Source: Oscillibacter sp.
Lineage (GTDB): Bacteria > Bacillota > Clostridia > Oscillospirales > Oscillospiraceae
DNA: 64,000 nt
Direction: 5' to 3'
Assembly (NCBI GenBank): GCA_003539495.1
Contig: DPPB01000031.1
Location: 1 to 64,000, forward strand
Positions 57,752-64,000 of the stretch are shown in pieces. Both the position numbers and the translations under genes were made by a program. Within the stretch, counting starts at the first letter, position 1. Each line of letters opens with the position of its first letter. The notes under the pieces were generated by a model. It was given only the letters and a program-made list of their open reading frames with translations. It ran no database searches and had not been told where the DNA came from.

Positions 57752-58506
57752 AGCGTTAAAAATCCTTTTTCCAGCAGCCAGCGGACGTTCTCCTCCGCCT
57801 GTAATGTCTCCAATGTATAGGTTAGGTGTTCTTCCCGGGCCAGTGCGTGCAGCACCTGCTCCATGGGGATGGTGCCCCGTTTCAGGGGGTCGTGAAGGTC
57901 CCCGCCGCCGGCATTGTTGTGCAGGTGCAGATGCCGCAGGTAGGGCCTGCACACCTCCACCCAATCCATGACCGGGGTGCGGGACAGCTCCGCATTGGCG
58001 TGGCCCACATCCAGGCACAGCCGCAGCCGGGGGTCGTCCACCTGGCGGATGATGTCCACCGGAATCTGTGGCGACGGCTCCATGACGTTTTCCAGGCACA
58101 GGACCATGCCCGCCGGCACCTGCGGCAGAAACTCCCGCCAAAACTCCACGGATTTCTCCACGAACCACTCCGGATAGTATACCCACGGGATAAATCCCGT
58201 GTGAACCACCAGCAGCCGGCAACCCCAATCCTGGGCGGCAGCCAGGGCCTGGGCGTAGCGATGCCGGGCCAGGCTGACAGCCAGGGGGTCGATGGCGGCG
58301 GGACACAGCTCATTGAACGGCGCATGGAACACAAACCGTTTCGCCGCCTGCCGGTGGCACTGTGCAGCTGTCACCACCTCCGGAATGGGGGCATCCAGAT
58401 TCGCGGCAGTGCAGTATTCGGCAATCTCCAGGCCCAGACCGTACCGGGCGGCGGTCTCATCGCACCCGGCGGAAACGGTAGAAATATAGAGCTGGCTGCA
58501 GTCCAT
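57748..58506 (-). CDS. Sugar-phosphate isomerase/epimerase-like TIM-barrel protein heading the cob operon
   Basis: A 252-residue AP-endonuclease-2-type TIM barrel: LEIAEYCTAANLD, FVFHAPFNELCPAAID, LLVVHTGFIP, LCLENVMEPSP, LCLDVGHANAE and LRHLHLHNNAGG, with His, Glu and Asp residues placed as in metal-dependent members. The reaction is unknown. It heads the operon and overlaps cobT by four bases, which suggests a part in corrinoid or lower-ligand metabolism. AAAAAGGAGAAG precedes the ATG. Confidence 0.8.
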   Translation of the reverse strand: MDCSQLYISTVSAGCDETAARYGLGLEIAEYCTAANLDAPIPEVVTAAQCHRQAAKRFVFHAPFNELCPAAIDPLAVSLARHRYAQALAAAQDWGCRLLVVHTGFIPWVYYPEWFVEKSVEFWREFLPQVPAGMVLCLENVMEPSPQIPVDIIRQVDDPRLRLCLDVGHANAELSRTPVMDWVEVCRPYLRHLHLHNNAGGGDLHDPLKRGTIPMEQVLHALAREEHLTYTLETLQAEENVRWLLEKGFLTL

Positions 58507-58537
58507 GGCGCTTCTCCTTTTTCTTTTATGCGGGAAA

Positions 58538-58566
58538 AGTATACCACGGCAGCCCGCCCTTGTAAA
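58538..58566 (-). promoter_or_regulatory. cob operon promoter
   Basis: TTTACA (minus, 58561-58566), 17 bases, TATACT (58538-58543), about 30 bases before the start codon. No second cobalamin riboswitch fits in this short leader. Confidence 0.75.
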
Positions 58567-58602
58567 GCGCGCGGGAGCCGTTCATCCCCGTCTCAAGGGC
58601 AC

Positions 58603-58633
58603 AAAAGTGCCTCCCGCTGCCGGGAGGCACTTT
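58603..58633 (-). terminator. Terminator of the flavoprotein gene
   Basis: Stem AAAGTGCCTCCCG / CGGGAGGCACTTT followed on the minus strand by a short T-run, 24 bases past the stop. Confidence 0.8.
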
Positions 58634-58656
58634 CTGAATTGTTTCTCCGCTGCGTC

Positions 58657-59214
58657 TTACGCCTCTGTCAGGCCGTTTTCCGCCATGACCTTTTGCAGGA
58701 TCGCCTCCGGGTCATTGCCCTGGATGTCCAGCCCCTCCGCCAGAAGCAGCCGGGTAGCTGGGATGCCGAAATAGTCCTCCGCCAGTGCCTTCACATACCC
58801 ATAGCCAAAGCGCCCGTCAAAAGGGCCGCCCGACGTTGTGACATAGATCAGCTCCTCCGCCCGGCACATGCCCTCCGGCCGGCCGTCGGCGCCATACCGC
58901 GTCACGATGCCCGTGGCGTAGATGTTTTCGATATAGATCTTCAGCTGAGCCGGGAAGGACAGGTCCCAGTAGGGCGCCGCTATCACGATCCGGTCCGCCG
59001 CGGCGAACTGATGGGAATAGCGGAATATCTCGCCGTCCAGCTCGCCCCGGTCCAGCAGCTCCTCCCGATGGGGCAGCCGCTGGGGGTCCATAGCCCGGAT
59101 GGGCTCATCGTATAGTCGCAGCTCCTCGTACTCCCCCAGCTTTTTCAGCAGTGCCCGGGCCAGACGGTCCGTGCGGGAGTTCATCCGGGGGCAGCAGTTA
59201 ATGTATAGGGTCAT
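58657..59214 (-). CDS. Flavodoxin-fold NAD(P)H-dependent oxidoreductase
   Basis: A 185-residue protein of the flavodoxin_2/AzoR group. N-terminal phosphate-binding segment YINCCPRMNSRTDRLARAL, then IVIAAPYWDLSFPAQLKIYIENIY and YVTTSGGPFDG. It probably reduces quinones, azo compounds or flavins with FMN. AGGAGGTATACCCC precedes the ATG. Its close neighbour upstream is another flavodoxin-fold protein. Confidence 0.87.
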   Translation of the reverse strand: MTLYINCCPRMNSRTDRLARALLKKLGEYEELRLYDEPIRAMDPQRLPHREELLDRGELDGEIFRYSHQFAAADRIVIAAPYWDLSFPAQLKIYIENIYATGIVTRYGADGRPEGMCRAEELIYVTTSGGPFDGRFGYGYVKALAEDYFGIPATRLLLAEGLDIQGNDPEAILQKVMAENGLTEA

Positions 59215-59243
59215 GGGGTATACCTCCTCATAAAGTTGTCTTT

Positions 59244-60281
59244 TTACGCTTTTTCTATCTGCCGGGCAAAATCTGCCGCCCGCCGTTCGATACCCGGCAG
59301 GCGCACAAGGCTCCCCCGCTCGTTGGCTGTTTCCAGCAGGCAGAAATGAGGCGGCAGGAAAAAGGACTTGTTCATATTCAGGGCCGAAATCAGCTGCCGG
59401 GCCAGTAAGTCACCCCCGGAGTAGCCGGAAACCACCAGGCCAAACAGGCGCTTGTCGTAAAACCGCTGCTGGCGAAACAGGGCCGTCAGGCGATTGACGC
59501 AGGCGGTGAGATTGGCAGACAGGGCGTCATTATAGTTGGCGCAGAGCATCACCAGCGCATCGCATCGGCGCACAGCGGGATAGACCTCCTGTACCATGGG
59601 CCCGCTTCCGTAAAAGCAGCTGCCCTGCTCACCGAAATGCAGACATGCGGTGTAGCTGCAGCCGTTGCAATCGGGCACGGTGCCGTTGCGCAGGCCGATT
59701 TCCTCCACCTCCATCTCCGGCGGCAGCGCTCGGCGCACCAGCTCCCAAAAGGCCAGAGTGTTGGAGGTGCTGCGCTGGGAGGCATGCAGGGCCAGTATAT
59801 GGCGGATGGGCCCGGGCTTTTCCCAGGCTGCCAGCCTTTCTATCAGCTCCGAAATCGACGCCCGGAAGGCCGTCTCCTCATTCACGCCGCCTATCTGGGC
59901 CTGGACACGGAAATTGCGCAGCGATCCGGTGGCCTCCACCAGGGGCCGGCCCAAAAAGGCGCAGCCCGCCTGATTGGCGGCAAACACCATGTCCCGGGCC
60001 ACATCCTTGGTGTAAAACTCCCCCACGCCTGTGACAATCACTCCGGCCACGCAGCCGGTAAGCAAGCTCACATCCCGCCGCAGCCGGGAGAGCATGTGAT
60101 AGTACGCTTCATTGCAGCCTCCCTCGTCCAGAGCCACGGCAAACAGGAGGCGCCGACCCTGCAAGCCCTCCAGGTCTCTTTCCGGGTCAGCGAAGACGCT
60201 GCCCAGGGGCAGCAGGGGCGTGAGCATTTCCTCCAGGGCAGAGCTATATGCATTTTTCGGTAAAAGAACGGTCAGCGGCAT
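59244..60281 (-). CDS. Flavodoxin-fold iron-sulfur flavoprotein-like protein with N-terminal extension
   Basis: A 345-residue protein. Residues 1-160 form an extension of unknown fold (LFAVALDEGGCNEAYYHML, GVIVTGVGEFYTKD). Residues 160-345 are a flavodoxin-like domain: ILALHASQRSTSNTLAFWEL, a Cys-rich loop DCNGCSYTACLHFGEQGSCF as in iron-sulfur flavoproteins, and DALVMLCANYNDALSANL. Start 60281 has AGAAGGGG; the longer start at 60299 is unsupported. Role in electron transfer or reductive metabolism is generic inference. Confidence 0.75.
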   Translation of the reverse strand: MPLTVLLPKNAYSSALEEMLTPLLPLGSVFADPERDLEGLQGRRLLFAVALDEGGCNEAYYHMLSRLRRDVSLLTGCVAGVIVTGVGEFYTKDVARDMVFAANQAGCAFLGRPLVEATGSLRNFRVQAQIGGVNEETAFRASISELIERLAAWEKPGPIRHILALHASQRSTSNTLAFWELVRRALPPEMEVEEIGLRNGTVPDCNGCSYTACLHFGEQGSCFYGSGPMVQEVYPAVRRCDALVMLCANYNDALSANLTACVNRLTALFRQQRFYDKRLFGLVVSGYSGGDLLARQLISALNMNKSFFLPPHFCLLETANERGSLVRLPGIERRAADFARQIEKA

Positions 60282-60302
60282 TTTTACCCCTTCTTTCATG
60301 GA

Positions 60303-60469
60303 GGCTGTCGAAAAGCCCTGTCATAGCGAAGCCAGTGCTGCGCACTGGCTTCGCTATCCGCTTTGGAAATTCGGATTTTAGGGTCTTCTTTGCAAATCTC
60401 AGGTGCTGAAGCCACGGGTTCCCACGTCGCTTCGCCCCTCGGAATGACAAAACGGAATTTTCGACAGTC
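60303..60469. repeat. MITE-like copy 4 of the dispersed palindromic repeat
   Basis: Starts with GGCTGTCGAAAA (60303-60314) and ends with TTTTCGACAGTC (about 60458-60469), an imperfect terminal inverted repeat. Inside is GTCATAGCGAAGCCAGTG-CTGCG-CACTGGCTTCGCTATCC (60320-60360) and, at the other end, CCCACGTCGCTTCGCCCCTC-GGAATGAC. No ORF. The right end abuts the stop codon of the LDH-like gene. Confidence 0.7.
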
Positions 60470-61698
60470 TATTGTATAGCCTTTAATTTTTCCTCTGTCT
60501 CTTTCAGGCGGTCAAGAAGTGCCCTCGGTAACGGCAGGCGCTCAAATTCCACGCCCCCCGGCGTCATACGGTTGCGCCCGCCCATGAAAACGCCGCCTAA
60601 GTAGGCCGATGAGCAGTGCCACTGCCCCCGCAGGCACAGCAGCAGGCTCAGCGCCCCCGACGACAGGGCCGGAGCCACAAAGGGCTTAAAGCCCATTCGC
60701 CGCATCTCCAGGTTTGCATGGGCGGCCAGATCCGTCAGTTCCCGGGAGAGGGCATCGTCATAGTGCGAGATGGAGTTGGCGATGACCAGGTCCTCTCCAT
60801 GGGGGCCGAAGCTGCGGCCGTCCGTGAGGAACTCCGCAAAACGGGAATCCCTTTTGGCATAATAGGCCGCCCGAGCGTTCATCACCCCCAGGCCGAAGCC
60901 CTTCACCTGGTGGGGAAACAAGCCTCCGCCATCCAGGGTTCCATTTTCATCCCGGTTGCTCTCCAGCAGCACCGCCCGGCACAGGGGATCCACTGGATCA
61001 CTGACCACGCAAAACAGGCCCTTATACCGGGCCGCCCGGGCCTTTTTCGCATACAGCGCCGCCAGTTCCCGGTTCAGCTCGTACTGAGCCATGCGCACGT
61101 CTCCGTCTTTCACCGCCGTGTCCGGCACGAACCGGGACGCGCAGAACAGGAATACATCTCCATCAAACAGCTCCTCCGGCCCGATGATCTCCACCGGCGG
61201 CAGAGCGTCATATGCCCAGGGCAGGCCGATCTGATTCAGCTCAAATTCCCACCGCTGGGGCACGTTTTCCCGCAGGTCGCAGATGCCAATAGAGGCGATG
61301 ATATCCCCGCCCAGCAGCCGCAGACCCTGGAGCAGCGTGCTGCCCACATCTCCCAGGCCCAGGAGGTTCACCCGGTATTTTCCCCTCCGCGATGGGGGGG
61401 AGAGCAGCTCCTGCCAGCGGGGGTGCAGCCGGTTCACGGCTCGCACCCGTCCCGTCCGGATGGCCTCCTCCAGCTCCGCCGGGATGGCCGGGCCCGGGGT
61501 GGAGGCATCCAGGGTCTCCACGCCCTCCTTCTCCGTCAGCAGGGCCGCATCCGTCACCGGGAAGGTCTCCCGGCCCGTGAGCATTTCCCGGGCAAAGAGG
61601 AAAATGATCTCTCCCTCCCCCGGCAGGGCGCCTATTCTTTCATAGGGCAGCGCCTCCCAGGCGCAGAGGGTGTGTCCCTCATAGCGATAGTAGTTCAT
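60469..61698 (-). CDS. Lactate/malate dehydrogenase-like NAD-binding protein
   Basis: A 409-residue protein with an N-terminal segment of about 105 residues not found in LDH, followed by a Rossmann domain RVNLLGLGDVGSTLLQGLRLLGG and an Asp (GICDLRE) suited to NAD. Then come the LDH-like C-terminal segments (SDPVDPLCRA, VKGFGLGVMNARAAYYA, GPHGEDLVIANSI). The catalytic LDH His region is not clearly conserved. It overlaps the upstream gene by four bases and has AAAGGAGGCGAAGGT as ribosome-binding site. Substrate unknown. Confidence 0.75.
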   Translation of the reverse strand: MNYYRYEGHTLCAWEALPYERIGALPGEGEIIFLFAREMLTGRETFPVTDAALLTEKEGVETLDASTPGPAIPAELEEAIRTGRVRAVNRLHPRWQELLSPPSRRGKYRVNLLGLGDVGSTLLQGLRLLGGDIIASIGICDLRENVPQRWEFELNQIGLPWAYDALPPVEIIGPEELFDGDVFLFCASRFVPDTAVKDGDVRMAQYELNRELAALYAKKARAARYKGLFCVVSDPVDPLCRAVLLESNRDENGTLDGGGLFPHQVKGFGLGVMNARAAYYAKRDSRFAEFLTDGRSFGPHGEDLVIANSISHYDDALSRELTDLAAHANLEMRRMGFKPFVAPALSSGALSLLLCLRGQWHCSSAYLGGVFMGGRNRMTPGGVEFERLPLPRALLDRLKETEEKLKAIQ

Positions 61699-64000
61699 AC
61701 CTTCGCCTCCTTTGTCATAAAGCGCATCCGCTTGAGCAGCTCGATGTCATCGTCCAGGTAGGTGGAGGCCCCCCGGCTCAGATCATAGGTCATGCTGCTT
61801 CCCTTGTCGGGGCACAGGGGCAGGATCACCGCCTCACTCAGGCGGCTGAGCGTCAGGTTCCGCGCAAAGATCCGCCGGTACTCCGTCTCCAGGGCCAGCA
61901 GGATGTTCCGGGCATTTTCCAGGCAGCACAGGCTCAGGGCCCAGGCGGTCTCCGGATCCAGCGGCCCGAACTCCGGGGAAGCATAGGGCAGGATCCGGTT
62001 CACAGACGGCTGCAGGCCGCCCTCCATCCGCTCACTGCGGCGGATGGTATCTCCGCCGATGAAGGGATACAGCGTAGACTCCACAAAGCGCATCCGCAGA
62101 TTGGGCAGGTAATATACGCCCTCGGCGTCATAGCCCAGACTCTCCATCAGATCCCGGCCGGTGCCGGTGAGATAGCCCACCAGCACCTTTTTTACCCGGG
62201 TACCGGTCTTTCGCAGCAGTGGTGCCAGGCGGCGGATACGCTTGCCGTCGTGGAGCACATCGTCCACTAAGATAGCGGGCCGGTCAAAGGCCCGAATGGT
62301 ACGCACCTGATCCTCCAGCGGGGAGTAATCCGGATATGCCTCAATGGAGTACGAGGATAGATCAGGCTCATACACCTTGTCTGTGCGCAGCGTCTTGGTG
62401 ACGGTGTTGGGCACGATGACGCCGCGCATGAGCTTGCCATAGGGCACGCAGATATCCGGCCCCAGCTGCCGGGGCTGCGTAGGCTCCTCAGGTACGCCGT
62501 TGCACTCGGTGATGCGCCGCAGAAGCCTATGGTAAATCACCCCGGCAGACAGGCTCAGTACCAGCCCGCCCGGCTGGAGAAGTGTCATAGTCTCCTGCAG
62601 CCGCCGGTGCGCCGCCGCCACGGCAGCCACCACCATGGGGGCCGTAGACAAGGGGGGCTTTATGGTGGTGCCCACGTTGTTGCTGAGGATAATGGGCTGG
62701 CGCATGTCCACCGCCAGAGCGATGCGGGAGCAGCTGCCCGGCACAGGCACAAAGCCCTGCAGCCGCAGCAGATCCCGCGCCCAGGCATCCGCAAAGCCCT
62801 CCAGGGGCATATAAATGGCATAGGTGTACTCGCGGCCCAGGGCCAGGGTCAGCACCTCCGTCAAAAGCAGCTGACCCAGCTCATTCTGCTGGGAGGTCTG
62901 CGGCACAAAAAGGCCGCTTACCAGCAGCGTCCGCCCGCCGGCGTTCTGCCGCACAAAGGCCGCCAGCTCTGCGCTCCCCAGCCGGGAGAACAGGTGCTGG
63001 GAATCCATGCAGCAATAGGTGGCCGCCCCCAGCACCGTCTTGGTCTCCCCATTGGTCAGCAGCAGCACATCATCGCCGCTTTGGCGCAGCGCCCGCAGCA
63101 CCGTCTCTGCGGCGGAGGCAGGCAGGGTCCGGCGCAGCATTGCGTTCAGGCGCTCCTCCTCCGGTCCGCAGGGGATAAACTCCAGATCCTCCGTCCGCAG
63201 CACGGGTTTATCCAGCGGCTCCCGCAGATACAGGCTGTGGCGGTAGATAAATTCCTGGGCCATGGGGTCAATAAGATGGGAGATATCCCGGTTAGCGTCC
63301 ACCGCCTCCCGGATGCGGGTGGAGCTGATCTCCTCCAGCTCCTCTGGCAGGGTCAGCTCCAGCACCTTGCCGCTGATACAGCCGTAGTCCCCGACCATAT
63401 CGGCACCGGCCCGGCGGAATATCACATGGTCGAAGCTATGGATGGAATCCGGCTCCGTGGGCTTGCGATACGAGGAGGCGTGGGCCACCACGTCGCTGCC
63501 CACCACAATGGATACCTCCCGTCCCGGGAACGCCCGGCGCAGTCGGCGCAGATTTTCGGGGTTGGCAATATTCACCGGGAAATCCTCCGGGAAGATATGC
63601 ACATAAAATTCATCCGCCACAGACATGGCCGCAATCTCCCGCCGGACGCGGTAGGGCTGGGTGCGCTTAGACCAGGAAAACTCGTCGATGGCCAGCAGCA
63701 CCTCAAAGCCCTCGTCCCGGATGGCCCGGACAATACCCTTGTGGGACAGGGTAAAGGGGTCAAAGGTACCGGGAAAGAAGGCCACAGGCCGAGGCGGTGA
63801 AAAGGATACGCCCCCGCACAGCAGCTCCTGCTCCACCAAAAGCCGGTAGAGCCTGCCCAGCATGGCAGCCCGATAGTAAAAGTGCAGACCGCTCTCGCTC
63901 TCCGCCTGACATATGGCCAGGATGCGCCGGACCGTCAGCTGCAGGGACCGGCATTTCTCCTCCCGGTCCAGCACCGGCGAGCCGAACACATGTCTCCCCA
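61695..64000 (-). CDS. Multidomain nucleotidyltransferase-GNAT-like-phosphoribosyltransferase protein (5' end outside window)
   Basis: The frame is open to the window edge and the N-terminus is missing; the GTG at 63989 is unlikely to be the true start. The visible 764 or more residues contain, in order, a NadD-like nucleotidyltransferase domain (FFPGTFDPFTLSHKGIVRAI, VGSDVV, EISSTRIREAV; about residues 68-250), a middle region with acetyltransferase-like texture (VSGLFVPQTSQQNELGQLLL), and a type I phosphoribosyltransferase-like segment (AILVDDVLHDGKRI, canonical PRPP-loop position) with a long C-terminal helical part. The combination with the LDH-like gene, four bases overlapping, suggests a nucleotide or cofactor-linked pathway. 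I do not recognise a characterised homologue. Confidence 0.7.
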   Translation of the reverse strand, partial: GRHVFGSPVLDREEKCRSLQLTVRRILAICQAESESGLHFYYRAAMLGRLYRLLVEQELLCGGVSFSPPRPVAFFPGTFDPFTLSHKGIVRAIRDEGFEVLLAIDEFSWSKRTQPYRVRREIAAMSVADEFYVHIFPEDFPVNIANPENLRRLRRAFPGREVSIVVGSDVVAHASSYRKPTEPDSIHSFDHVIFRRAGADMVGDYGCISGKVLELTLPEELEEISSTRIREAVDANRDISHLIDPMAQEFIYRHSLYLREPLDKPVLRTEDLEFIPCGPEEERLNAMLRRTLPASAAETVLRALRQSGDDVLLLTNGETKTVLGAATYCCMDSQHLFSRLGSAELAAFVRQNAGGRTLLVSGLFVPQTSQQNELGQLLLTEVLTLALGREYTYAIYMPLEGFADAWARDLLRLQGFVPVPGSCSRIALAVDMRQPIILSNNVGTTIKPPLSTAPMVVAAVAAAHRRLQETMTLLQPGGLVLSLSAGVIYHRLLRRITECNGVPEEPTQPRQLGPDICVPYGKLMRGVIVPNTVTKTLRTDKVYEPDLSSYSIEAYPDYSPLEDQVRTIRAFDRPAILVDDVLHDGKRIRRLAPLLRKTGTRVKKVLVGYLTGTGRDLMESLGYDAEGVYYLPNLRMRFVESTLYPFIGGDTIRRSERMEGGLQPSVNRILPYASPEFGPLDPETAWALSLCCLENARNILLALETEYRRIFARNLTLSRLSEAVILPLCPDKGSSMTYDLSRGASTYLDDDIELLKRMRFMTKEAKV

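Overview
The window looks like a chromosomal segment of a GC-rich, low-redox anaerobic Firmicute, most likely an Oscillospiraceae-type gut Clostridium. This rests on gene content, not on a marker gene: a SpoIVB-family sporulation peptidase, NfnAB electron bifurcation, a T-box upstream of thrS, a cobalamin riboswitch, a BirA/BioY biotin circuit with a Firmicute-style operator, and extended Shine-Dalgarno sites. No rRNA, tRNA, CRISPR array, IS transposase or intact prophage was found.

Layout. 1-4747: a secreted beta-helix-like protein, a degenerate receiver protein and a three-gene sensory operon (7TM sensor, PAS histidine kinase, LuxR-type regulator). 4748-5489: AT-richer DNA with only doubtful ORFs. 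5490-6398: a SpoIVB peptidase that stops exactly where the catalytic serine should be. 6608-8792: proBA. 8799-11137: nfnAB, with a Crp/Fnr gene and a PAP2 phosphatase behind it. 12681-15978: a divergent trigger factor, DUF896, YlmH and a Big2 membrane protein. 16019-17476: udk and a YdcF-like protein. 17639-22186: paired chromate transporters, birA, bioY and a uracil permease preceded by a leader peptide and attenuator. 22489-26104: thrS with T-box, and an EamA transporter-HAD phosphatase fusion. 26283-27074: a small MscS channel. 27178-36439: the conserved smc-ftsY-rph-rdgB-yhbY-nadD/yqeK-rsfS block. 36714-38070: pantothenate ECF S-component and coaX. 38450-43551: ABC ATPase, AAA+ ATPase, an eetB-eetA-apbE flavinylation/electron-transfer set, recR and rpe. 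43828-47333: aminopeptidase, trkA and a YihY membrane protein. 47710-48818: an XRE regulator with a membrane-spanning ImmA/IrrE-type metalloprotease. 49103-58506: a corrinoid locus. 58657-64000: two flavoproteins, an LDH-like protein and a large nucleotidyltransferase-phosphoribosyltransferase protein that runs off the window.

The most striking region is 49103-58506. A cobalamin riboswitch with its own promoter and terminator precedes a very large surface protein carrying two DUF4430 (transcobalamin C-terminal-like) domains, helical repeats, a terpenoid-cyclase-type alpha/alpha toroid and a PATG-type sorting signal. These are the two fold types that make up animal intrinsic factor and transcobalamin. 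The reading frame is broken by a single in-frame TAG. Immediately behind it on the same strand lies a TIM-barrel-cobT-cobU-cobS-cobU-like operon for nucleotide-loop assembly. Together they suggest surface capture and remodelling of corrinoids, switched on when B12 is scarce.

Other regulatory logic visible in the DNA: a BirA operator lying over the bioY start, a pyrL-like U-rich leader peptide ending inside a terminator ahead of the uracil permease, a threonyl T-box, inverted repeats in front of the XRE gene, and a dispersed GTCATTGCGA-type palindromic repeat family (at least four copies), one copy of which has MITE-like ends.
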